DNA of 6,478 nt from an uncultured Anaerovibrio sp. GTDB taxonomy: Bacteria > Bacillota > Negativicutes > Selenomonadales > Selenomonadaceae. The translations under genes were made by a program, and so were the position numbers. The stretch covers positions 1 through 6,478 of the forward strand of contig CACZYN010000109.1 in NCBI GenBank assembly GCA_902785445.1, read 5' to 3'. Shown here in pieces: positions 1 through 5,402 of this stretch; positions within the stretch are counted from its first letter, which is position 1, and each line of letters opens with the position of its first letter. A model generated the notes under the pieces. The model did no database searches, was not told the DNA's origin, and was given only the letters and a program-made list of their open reading frames with translations.

Positions 1-470
1 AAGATGTGGTGGCTGGCAAAGTAGTACCGACAGGAAGGGTAACTGTGGTAGGTACAGGTCTTACAGGCTTGGAAACCGCTGAAATGTTGTGCAATAACGG
101 TCATAAGGTCCTGTTAGTGGAAATGGCCAAGGAAATCGGGCCAGGTATTTTCCCGGCTATTCGCAATGATGAGCTTAGCCGCTTGTTACCTTATAATCCA
201 GGTATTTATGCAGGTCATAAACTATTAGCAATAACTGCTCAGGGGCTTGTTATTGAGAAAATGTCGAGCCGTAAGCAAGTGAAGTTGTCTGCAGACAGTG
301 TGGTATTGGCACTGGGCGTTCGTCCAAATCGAGAATTGACCAACCAACTAAAGGAATCTCTGCCAGATACCCCGATTAAGGTCATCGGAGATGCCAGACA
401 GGGGGGGCGCATTGGTAACGCTATCAGGGATGGTTTTGAGGCTGGTTTTACCCTGAGGTCCAGACATTAA
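1..470 (+). CDS. C-terminal part of an NADH:flavin oxidoreductase / enoate reductase family protein (5' truncated by window edge)
   Basis: This is the last 155 or so residues of a flavoprotein of the old-yellow-enzyme-like enoate / 2,4-dienoyl-CoA reductase family (BaiCD/BaiH type). Full members are about 640-670 residues: an FMN TIM barrel, a 4Fe-4S centre, then an FAD/NAD(P) Rossmann unit. Only part of that last unit is visible. It contains the nucleotide-binding motif GTGLTGLE followed by a strand ending in an acidic residue (LLVEM), the segment VVLALGVRPN, and the FAD-contacting end motif VIGDAR..GRIGNAIRDGFEAG. The frame is open to position 3 (codon GAT before GTG), so the GTG at 6 is an internal valine and not a start. 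The stop is TAA at 468-470. Family members reduce activated C=C bonds with NAD(P)H in the cytoplasm; the substrate cannot be inferred here. It converges on the minus-strand AhpD-like gene across a shared hairpin. Confidence 0.85.
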   Translation, partial: DVVAGKVVPTGRVTVVGTGLTGLETAEMLCNNGHKVLLVEMAKEIGPGIFPAIRNDELSRLLPYNPGIYAGHKLLAITAQGLVIEKMSSRKQVKLSADSVVLALGVRPNRELTNQLKESLPDTPIKVIGDARQGGRIGNAIRDGFEAGFTLRSRH

Positions 471-492
471 TCAGATATTAAATAATGACAAA

Positions 493-530
493 CTAAAAGG
501 GACTGAGCCACATTGGCCAGTCCCTTTTAG
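493..530. terminator. Shared hairpin terminator between convergent genes
   Basis: A perfect 13-bp inverted repeat pairs 493-505 (CTAAAAGGGACTG) with 518-530. An additional 4-bp inner stem (507-510 with 514-517) lies beyond a single bulged A, leaving a 3-nt loop. It lies 22 bp after the stop of the flavoprotein gene and 53 bp beyond the stop of the AhpD-like gene on the other strand. The A/T-rich outer ends of the stem and the fairly T-rich exit on the minus strand (TTTGTCATTATT) suit a terminator. No long T-run follows on the plus strand, so plus-strand termination may be weaker. Confidence 0.75.
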
Positions 531-583
531 CGTGTGTATTATGGTATATTAAGTTAGGAGAGTTATACAGTAACTGATGAAAA

Positions 584-1192
584 CTATTCATCAAAATTAC
601 GGTTGTGATTAAAGTGCCCCGGATTAGCTACCGGCGCAATGGTACTTACCCAACGGTTGGTGTAGTTAAAGAAGCCGGCCACATAGGCTGCCTCTAATAT
701 CTGATGATCATCCAGACCAACCTCCCGCAACTTGTCTACCTGATCTTGGCCAATCTCCTGAGGATTGGCAGTAACATACCAGGCATATTCACATAGGGCG
801 TAGTCCACCTTGGACAGCTCATTTTTAGCTGCCCGATAATTATGGGAAATGGTATCCACTAAGCCAGGATTTTTCCACATTCCCCGCAGATTATCCCCGT
901 GAGTTGTCAGGCAGTAATGACAACAGTTGTAGGAGGACACTACTACACCAATCATTTCCTTTTGAGCATCGGTAAGATAACATGAATCATTATACAGAGA
1001 AGTTTTAAGATTTAAAAATCCAATATATTCCTTGGCATTAAGGGGAAGTATTTTAAATAGATTATTGATAAAACCCCAGTTTTTTAGCATAGCTTTAACA
1101 TTTTTGTTAAATAGAGCATATTCCTTGTCAGTCATGTCGGAGCGATCCGGCTTTTGCAACCTGGATAACTGCTCATCAAATTCTAATGCCAT
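584..1192 (-). CDS. AhpD-like carboxymuconolactone decarboxylase family / peroxidase-related protein
   Basis: A 202-residue cytoplasmic, helical protein of the carboxymuconolactone decarboxylase (CMD)/AhpD superfamily, closest in appearance to the 'peroxidase-related' branch. The active-site pattern is complete: E79, C91-H-Y-C94 and H98. The spacing matches the Glu/CxxC/His proton-relay and redox-disulfide arrangement of AhpD (E118, C130, C133, H137 in M. tuberculosis); Tyr93 sits where AhpD has His132. An extra Cys (C90) directly precedes the CxxC. The length is slightly above the usual 180-195. The ATG at 1192 is preceded by AAAGGG (1200-1205) with 7 nt spacing. It is the last gene of the likely ilvE-cyclase-CMD operon, 48 bp after the cyclase gene. 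A thiol-disulfide or peroxide-detoxifying role is likely from the family, but the actual substrate and partner reductase are unknown. CMD-type decarboxylase activity is less likely given the CxxC. Confidence 0.85.
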   Translation of the reverse strand: MALEFDEQLSRLQKPDRSDMTDKEYALFNKNVKAMLKNWGFINNLFKILPLNAKEYIGFLNLKTSLYNDSCYLTDAQKEMIGVVVSSYNCCHYCLTTHGDNLRGMWKNPGLVDTISHNYRAAKNELSKVDYALCEYAWYVTANPQEIGQDQVDKLREVGLDDHQILEAAYVAGFFNYTNRWVSTIAPVANPGHFNHNRNFDE

Positions 1193-1240
1193 AATATTTC
1201 CCTTTCTTCAAATAGTAATTGTAAACTGTGCTAACAATTT

Positions 1241-2011
1241 TTAATCTACGGGAGCAATAGCGAAGCAGCGGGCAGGAAAACCTACTGCATTCTTTAACCG
1301 TGGAAAGGCTGTAATAATAATAGCACCCGTAGGTGGTAACTGATCCAGGTTACGCATTACTTCAATCTGGAAACGGTCCACCGAAAGAATATACTGCTCA
1401 CCAGGATACGGATATGCCCCTTCCTTGGTAGTAACAAAGCCTGGATCGGTATCTGCCGGTTCATGACCGATAGCACCAATATTGCGTTCTTCCACTAACC
1501 ATTTAATAGCCTTTACATCCCAGCCTGGATAGTGGGGAACACCATTTTCATCCGGATTATCCAAATTAGCACGCTTATGCCAGTCAGAGCGAAAGGCGAC
1601 AAAGGCTCCTTCAGGAATTTTGCCATACTGCTTTTCCCACTCCTGAATATCCTCTATGGTGAGAATAAAGTCATTATTAGCGGCACATTCAGTGGATTTA
1701 TCAATTACCACCAATGGGAATACCAGCTCATTAACTTCAATTTCACTTAGGGAACGTCCATTACCATGAAAATGAATAGGAGCATCCACATGGGTACCAT
1801 ACTGACTGGCTACGCTGTACTGATAGCAACGCATTGGTGCCAACTGGTCTTCCGGTGTGCCATCAACATAATCAAAGAGTAAATCCTGCTGCAATGGTTT
1901 AAAACCATACCAGTGAGGTGTTTCCGGACTGAGCTCATGGGTCAGATCTACCCATTTGTATCTTGGACTCTTCAAATCAGATACTAAATTCCATAAAGTT
2001 GCATTTGCCAT
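1241..2011 (-). CDS. Cyclase family protein (kynurenine formamidase-like metal-dependent hydrolase)
   Basis: A 256-residue protein of the cyclase (PF04199) superfamily, which includes bacterial kynurenine formamidase KynB and isatin hydrolase. These are cytoplasmic Zn/Mn-dependent amidohydrolases. The N-terminal WVDLTHELSPETP is the family's opening strand. The metal motif reads S-Q70-Y-G-T-H74-V-D76-A-P-x-H80-F, in which Gln70 replaces the first His of the usual HxGTHxD. A second conserved block, IGHEPADTDPG (H183), is followed by E205, a plausible late metal ligand. The C-terminal ALP-like end (LPPTGAIIITAFPRLKNAVGFPARCFAIAP) is typical of a cyclase subgroup that, as I recall, also has Gln at this position. 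The start at 2011 is secure: AGGAGG stands 8 nt upstream. The gene follows ilvE by 77 bp and precedes the AhpD-like gene by 48 bp. The physiological substrate is unknown; nothing else for tryptophan breakdown is visible, so kynB is not assigned. Confidence 0.85.
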   Translation of the reverse strand: MANATLWNLVSDLKSPRYKWVDLTHELSPETPHWYGFKPLQQDLLFDYVDGTPEDQLAPMRCYQYSVASQYGTHVDAPIHFHGNGRSLSEIEVNELVFPLVVIDKSTECAANNDFILTIEDIQEWEKQYGKIPEGAFVAFRSDWHKRANLDNPDENGVPHYPGWDVKAIKWLVEERNIGAIGHEPADTDPGFVTTKEGAYPYPGEQYILSVDRFQIEVMRNLDQLPPTGAIIITAFPRLKNAVGFPARCFAIAPVD

Positions 2012-2018
2012 ACTAAAT

Positions 2019-2024
2019 TCCTCC
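2019..2024 (-). promoter_or_regulatory. Strong ribosome binding site of the cyclase family gene
   Basis: On the minus strand AGGAGG lies about 8 nt before the ATG at 2011. It is the best Shine-Dalgarno sequence in the window and fixes the start. It suggests that the second gene of the putative operon is initiated independently rather than by coupling to ilvE, whose stop is 77 bp upstream. Confidence 0.75.
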
Positions 2025-2088
2025 TAAATATAGTGCATAGGGGGTGAAAGCCTCTTGCATCTAACTATTATTATTTTTCGAATTATTT

Positions 2089-3153
2089 TTAATCTATTGG
2101 TACTGTCCAGCCAAACTTATCCTCAACCTTGCCCCACTGGATGCCAGTAAGGTAATCATAGAGCTTTTGTGTCAGCTGACCGATCTGAAAATCGTTAATG
2201 GTCACTTCATCACCCTTGTAGTTAAGCGCTCCCACTGGGGAAATAACTGCTGCTGTACCGCAGGCGAAGGCCTCCTTCAAGGAGCCATCATGACCAGAAG
2301 CTATTAATGTATCAATATCCATACGCTCTTCCCGGACTGTTACACCCCAATCCCGTAAAATATGCAGAATTGAGTCCCGTGTGATACCAGGTAAAACCGT
2401 ACCTTCCGTAGGGGCGGTCCAAAATTCTCCATTTATAGAATAAACGAAGTTCATGCCACCGGCCTCTTCTACGTATTTACGCTCGGCACCATCCAGCCAC
2501 AAAACCTGAGAATAACCCAGTTTTTCAGCCTTTTCCTGGCCAATCATAGCCCCGGCGTAGTTTCCGCCACACTTGGCGAAACCTGTACCGCCTTTTACTG
2601 CCCGGACATATTCATCCTCAACCAGAATCTTTACTGGATTGATTCCTTCGGCAAAATAGGCCCCAACAGGACTTAAGATTATGGCAAAGGTAAAGCGGCT
2701 GCAGTTATGCAAAGCAATCTGTCCCTCGCTGGTAAACATAAACGGACGAATATATAGGGAAGTACCAGGCTCGGAAGGAACCCAGTCCTCATCAACCTTT
2801 ACGATGGCCTTAACAGCCTCCACAAATAAATCTACCGGAACCTCTGGCATACAGAGACGTTTGTTGGAGTTTATCAGCCGTTTGGCATTCATATCTGGCC
2901 GAAAAAGATGAATTGATCCATCAGGATAGCGATAAGCCTTTAATCCTTCAAAGGTTTCTTGCGCATAGTGGAGAGCCACAGCATCCGGTTCCATAGGTAT
3001 CGGCCCATAAGGAACAATGCGGAAATCATGCCAACCTTGCTCTGGATTGTAATCCATTAAAAACATGTGGTCAGTAAGATACTTGCCAAAACCCAAAGCC
3101 TTTTGATCCGGCTTAGTCTTCGGGGTAGTTGTGCGTTCGATTTTAATATTCAT
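2089..3153 (-). CDS. ilvE: Branched-chain-amino-acid aminotransferase (class IV PLP enzyme)
   Basis: A complete 354-residue branched-chain aminotransferase of the longer, mammalian-like BCAT subtype (about 350-360 residues, against about 300 for the E. coli IlvE type). It interconverts Leu, Ile and Val with their 2-oxo acids using 2-oxoglutarate/glutamate in the cytoplasm. Visible hallmarks are the substrate-domain segment ALHYAQETFEGLKAYR (about 60-75), RPDMNAKRLINSNKRLCMP (about 85-103), IRPFMF, and the PLP-lysine block GGTGFAKCGGNYAGA with K194 as the Schiff-base Lys. Then come QVLWLDG...VEEAGGMN, with the conserved Glu near 230, and the phosphate-binding TVLPGITRDSIL and FACGTAAVISPVG segments. 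The ATG at 3153 has AAGGAG (3161-3166) 7 nt upstream. It is the first gene of a probable operon with the cyclase and AhpD-like genes, behind a clear sigma-A promoter. No other Ile/Val/Leu biosynthesis gene is adjacent, so a catabolic or supply role are both possible. Confidence 0.95.
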   Translation of the reverse strand: MNIKIERTTTPKTKPDQKALGFGKYLTDHMFLMDYNPEQGWHDFRIVPYGPIPMEPDAVALHYAQETFEGLKAYRYPDGSIHLFRPDMNAKRLINSNKRLCMPEVPVDLFVEAVKAIVKVDEDWVPSEPGTSLYIRPFMFTSEGQIALHNCSRFTFAIILSPVGAYFAEGINPVKILVEDEYVRAVKGGTGFAKCGGNYAGAMIGQEKAEKLGYSQVLWLDGAERKYVEEAGGMNFVYSINGEFWTAPTEGTVLPGITRDSILHILRDWGVTVREERMDIDTLIASGHDGSLKEAFACGTAAVISPVGALNYKGDEVTINDFQIGQLTQKLYDYLTGIQWGKVEDKFGWTVPID

Positions 3154-3169
3154 AACTAAACTCCTTTCC

Positions 3170-3208
3170 TCATTTACCTATATACATACCATTGTAGTAG
3201 GTAAATGA
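3170..3208 (-). promoter_or_regulatory. 11-bp inverted repeat in the ilvE leader (mRNA 5' hairpin or operator)
   Basis: TCATTTACCTA at 3170-3180 is an exact reverse complement of TAGGTAAATGA at 3198-3208, separated by 17 nt. The dyad begins about 3-4 nt after the transcription start predicted from the upstream promoter and ends 3 nt before the AAGGAG of ilvE. As RNA it makes an 11-bp stem covering nearly the whole short leader. It could be a repressor operator over the start site, or an mRNA-stabilising / translation-modulating 5' stem-loop. The sequence does not decide between these. Confidence 0.6.
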
Positions 3209-3217
3209 ATTAATTAG

Positions 3218-3245
3218 ATTATAACAGGAAATTTACAAAGGTCAA
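3218..3245 (-). promoter_or_regulatory. Sigma-A promoter of the ilvE operon
   Basis: On the minus strand the -35 box TTGACC (3245-3240) and the consensus -10 box TATAAT (3223-3218) are separated by 16 bp. Transcription would start near 3211, giving a leader of about 58 nt before the ilvE ATG. The region upstream of the -35 box is rich in A/T tracts (3246-3280) and could act as an UP-element. The leader is too short to house a T-box or a conventional peptide attenuator. Confidence 0.75.
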
Positions 3246-3390
3246 GGAAAAAAATAAAAAAATAATCAAAAATGTAAAATGTTTATAATACTGTCCTATG
3301 TGCGTACAATAAAATACTGAAATTTTTAATTTTAATTCTGATATGGTAGAATACTAGTATAATCAGTTTATATAAGTACATTTATTTGAG

Positions 3391-3406
3391 AAAAGTAGGT
3401 ATGTAA
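3391..3406 (+). repeat. 16-bp exact direct repeat, copy 1
   Basis: AAAAGTAGGTATGTAA occurs here and again at 4631-4646. In both copies an ATG follows at once (after 1 nt here, 0 nt in copy 2). Here the ATG at 3408 opens a 13-codon micro-ORF ending with TAA at 3447-3449; in copy 2 it is the start of the PrsW-like gene. Confidence 0.7.
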
Positions 3407-3465
3407 GATGTGGAAATCATCCGTGACGGCAACGATGATAATGAATTAAACTAAAAAATTCTTTA

Positions 3466-3474
3466 TGCTATAAT
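3466..3474 (+). promoter_or_regulatory. Extended -10 promoter for the diguanylate cyclase / protease pair
   Basis: TGCTATAAT is a consensus extended -10 element. A poor -35 candidate, TTAAAC (3446-3451), lies 17 bp upstream. Transcription would start near 3481, only about 4 nt before the ATG at 3485. This bears on the choice of the downstream gene's start codon. An additional TATAAT at 3358-3363 could give a longer transcript. Confidence 0.55.
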
Positions 3475-3511
3475 ACAAGTATTAATGGAAAAATTAATCC
3501 ATCAACTTAAG

Positions 3512-3519
3512 AAGGTGAG
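3512..3519 (+). promoter_or_regulatory. Candidate Shine-Dalgarno (AAGGTGAG) deciding a TTG start
   Basis: AAGGTGAG ends 4 nt before an in-frame TTG at 3524. The more upstream ATG at 3485 is preceded only by the -10 box and ATACAAGTATTA, with no purine-rich Shine-Dalgarno. The site also gives the mRNA a normal leader of roughly 40 nt from the predicted start near 3481. Confidence 0.5.
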
Positions 3520-3523
3520 TGCC

Positions 3524-4654
3524 TTGCCGGAAGGAATCAATGAACAGGAAGTATTTGTTTCAGTATTGTTTGGCGTGATGTTACTTCTGGTTGTTATTCA
3601 AAATAATCTGTGGCGATTCATGGATAAACACAAGGAAAACAGGTACCTGTCAGTATTATTGGTATCCACCATGTGTGCTATCATTCTCGATGGAGTGCTA
3701 TTCATCTTAGATGGCAAGCCAGGCAAATTCAACCACTATCTGCTGTTTGTAGGGAATACTGTATTACCAGCTATTAATGTCCTGCTATGCAGCTGTTTAA
3801 TTTCCTTTATAATGCAATATTTAGTAGGTAATATTTCCAAGGTACATATCAGGGTTCTATATTTATCCCTTATTTCCACCATCGTCATTCTAGTAATTAA
3901 CGCCTTCAATTCCATGGTGTTTTACATCAATGAGCAAAACCAATATGTTCGAGGTCCTTACTACGATATTTTATTTTTTATTGGTATATTTCTGCTGTTA
4001 TATTTCGTTTGTGTGTATAAATATATTGTTTACAAGGGTGGCGGACTGAAGTTTTTCCCCATAACGGCTTTTGTGGTTCCTATTATAGTGGGTATTACGT
4101 TGCAAATGCTTAATTTTGGCATAGCCTTAATGCTTACCACGGCAGCTATTTCTATAACTGGAGTAGTATTAAGTCTCCAAAACGAAATGATTTTCCGGGA
4201 CAATCTAACAGGAGCCTTAAATCGTTATTTTTGGGATAATATATCCAGCACGATTAAGAAAAAACATCTCTTTGGCTTAATGTTTGTGGATTTGAACCAA
4301 TTTAAAAAAATTAACGACCAGTATGGTCATAGAGTGGGAGATGAAGTGCTGAAAACAACTGTGGAAATCATGCGCCAGGTAGCAAACTTTTCTGGTACTG
4401 TAATTCGTTACGGTGGCGATGAGTTTATAATGTTGGTCAATACAGAGGAAGAAGCCGAGATGGAGAAATATTCCCAGCGTCTGAAGGAGGCATTTGCCAA
4501 CTATAATGCAGTAAGTAATAATCCCTATGAGTTATCTATATCTACAGGCTATTGCATAACTTCCCTGGATTCAGATAAATTAACAGAATCCTTAAATAAA
4601 GTGGACGAAAAAATGTATTTGGACAAAGAAAAAAGTAGGTATGTAAATGGATAA
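3524..4654 (+). CDS. Membrane-anchored diguanylate cyclase (multi-TM sensor + GGDEF)
   Basis: This gene makes cyclic di-GMP from two GTP at the inner face of the membrane. From the TTG start it has 376 residues; from the ATG at 3485 it would have 389. About seven hydrophobic segments fill residues 9-218 (roughly 9-27, 41-62, 71-101, 108-128, 147-170, 175-195, 197-218) with no recognisable ligand domain. A GGDEF domain spans about 222-372. The domain is intact: DNLTGALNR (D226), FVDLNQFKKIND (metal-binding D256; N264, D265), RYGGDEF (GGDEF at 297-301), and ISTGY near the end. The usual RxxD inhibitory site is replaced by NFSG (288-291), so canonical product inhibition should be absent. I prefer TTG because ATG 3485 lacks a Shine-Dalgarno and lies about 4 nt from the predicted transcription start. 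The last 8 bp overlap the PrsW-like gene, indicating coupled translation. The signal sensed is unknown. Confidence 0.88.
   Translation: MPEGINEQEVFVSVLFGVMLLLVVIQNNLWRFMDKHKENRYLSVLLVSTMCAIILDGVLFILDGKPGKFNHYLLFVGNTVLPAINVLLCSCLISFIMQYLVGNISKVHIRVLYLSLISTIVILVINAFNSMVFYINEQNQYVRGPYYDILFFIGIFLLLYFVCVYKYIVYKGGGLKFFPITAFVVPIIVGITLQMLNFGIALMLTTAAISITGVVLSLQNEMIFRDNLTGALNRYFWDNISSTIKKKHLFGLMFVDLNQFKKINDQYGHRVGDEVLKTTVEIMRQVANFSGTVIRYGGDEFIMLVNTEEEAEMEKYSQRLKEAFANYNAVSNNPYELSISTGYCITSLDSDKLTESLNKVDEKMYLDKEKSRYVNG
4631..4646 (+). repeat. 16-bp exact direct repeat, copy 2
   Basis: This copy is identical to 3391-3406. It encodes the C-terminal KSRYV of the diguanylate cyclase and also supplies the weak AGTAGGT Shine-Dalgarno for the overlapping PrsW-like gene, whose ATG begins at the next base. 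Confidence 0.7.
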
Positions 4655-5348
4655 TTTATTATTAGCTGCTACGGTACTGCCGGGCTTGGCTTTTATGTAT
4701 TATATTTACTCACTGGATAAAATTGAAAAAGAGCCAACGGATCTGCTGGTTAAGCTGGTAAGTTTAGGAGCCGTAGCTTGTGTTCCCTGTGTAATTATTG
4801 AACTAGTGGCAGAGCATTTTGTCCTGAAGGAAATATTTTATCCTGACACTCTGGAATATATCTTTGTGGAAGCCTTCTTTGGGGTAGCCCTGGTGGAGGA
4901 ATTCTGCAAATTCTATGTGCTGAAAAAATTCACCTGGACCAATCCACACTTTAATTACCATTTTGATGCCATTCTTTATGCAGTTTGCGTAAGTATGGGC
5001 TTCGCTATTCTGGAAAACATTTTTTATGTGTTGGATGGTGGCATGGAAGTGGCTCTGTCCCGGGCCATTACATCCATTCCTGGTCACGGCGTATTTGGTA
5101 TTTTCATGGGCATTTACTATGGTAATGCCAAGGAGTACCTTCATCGTATGCAACGGCAATTAAAGGATAAGAGTCTTAGAATTGCCGTCATTGTTCCTAC
5201 CATTATGCATGGCTTTTATGACTTCTTCATATTGACCGATGACGAGGATATGATGGCAATTTGGTTGGGCTTTATTGTGGTATTGTATTTCTTTGCTTAT
5301 TTAAAAGTTAAGGAAATGTCCCAGGGAGATCATCGAATATATTATTAA
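4647..5348 (+). CDS. prsW: PrsW-family intramembrane metalloprotease
   Basis: A 233-residue integral membrane protein with about seven hydrophobic segments, close to B. subtilis PrsW in size (about 218). It carries the family signature motifs in order: EEFCK (E84, E85, K88), FAILEN (119-124), HGVFG (H147) and HGFYD (H188, D192). These are the metal-binding and catalytic elements of the PrsW / type II CAAX-protease-like fold. B. subtilis PrsW makes the first cut in the anti-sigma factor RsiW in response to envelope stress. No anti-sigma or sigma gene is visible here, so the substrate is open. The ATG at 4647 overlaps the diguanylate cyclase stop by 8 bp behind a weak AGTAGGT, so translation is probably coupled to the cyclase gene. 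A strong terminator follows 12 bp after the stop. A CAAX-type prenyl-protease relative is possible, but the EExxK / HGxYD pattern favours PrsW. Confidence 0.88.
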   Translation: MDNLLLAATVLPGLAFMYYIYSLDKIEKEPTDLLVKLVSLGAVACVPCVIIELVAEHFVLKEIFYPDTLEYIFVEAFFGVALVEEFCKFYVLKKFTWTNPHFNYHFDAILYAVCVSMGFAILENIFYVLDGGMEVALSRAITSIPGHGVFGIFMGIYYGNAKEYLHRMQRQLKDKSLRIAVIVPTIMHGFYDFFILTDDEDMMAIWLGFIVVLYFFAYLKVKEMSQGDHRIYY

Positions 5349-5353
5349 AGCAA

Positions 5354-5402
5354 TAAAAAACCGGCTCTGCACCAATTATTGATACAGAGCCGGTATTTTT
5401 TT
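5354..5402. terminator. Strong bidirectional rho-independent terminator
   Basis: A perfect 10-bp GC-rich stem pairs ACCGGCTCTG (5360-5369) with CAGAGCCGGT (5385-5394) around a 15-nt loop. A T-run (5396-5402) follows on the plus strand, and an A-run (5355-5360) lies on the other side, which reads as T-run on the minus strand. It ends the diguanylate cyclase-prsW transcript and the convergent DUF362 gene. The plus-strand T-run overlaps the DUF362 stop codon at 5401-5403. Confidence 0.92.

Larger units (their letters stand above)
3154..3523. other. Divergent AT-rich intergenic region between ilvE and the diguanylate cyclase gene
   Basis: This 331-370 bp gap contains, from left to right, the ilvE Shine-Dalgarno and leader dyad, the ilvE promoter, and a long A/T-rich tract (3246-3345). 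Next come TATAAT hexamers on the plus strand at 3284-3289 and 3358-3363, neither with a good -35 box, and a 10-bp palindrome ATACTAGTAT (3351-3360) overlapping the second. The remainder is one copy of a 16-bp repeat (3391-3406), a possible 13-codon micro-ORF (3408-3449), and the extended -10 promoter at 3466-3474. No convincing protein gene, tRNA or structured riboswitch is visible. Confidence 0.6.

Noticed and set aside
6..8. GTG as the start codon of the first gene
   Set aside because: The frame is open to the window edge and the protein lacks the FMN barrel and most of the FAD domain of its family, so it is an internal valine of a truncated gene.
2012..2088. Terminator between ilvE and the cyclase gene
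   Set aside because: The 77-bp gap is A/T-rich but shows no GC-rich stem followed by a T-run on the minus strand, so read-through is expected.
3154..3217. T-box riboswitch, peptide attenuator or CodY box for ilvE
   Set aside because: The leader is only about 58 nt, holds no T-box sequence or antiterminator, no terminator and no Leu/Ile/Val-rich leader peptide. I found no good match to the AATTTTCWGAAAATT CodY consensus around the promoter.
3407..3454. Short acidic reading frame DVEIIRDGNDDNELN as the tail of a real gene
   Set aside because: It looks protein-like, but a stop codon (3404-3406) sits directly in front and no start with a ribosome site is seen. At best it is a remnant.
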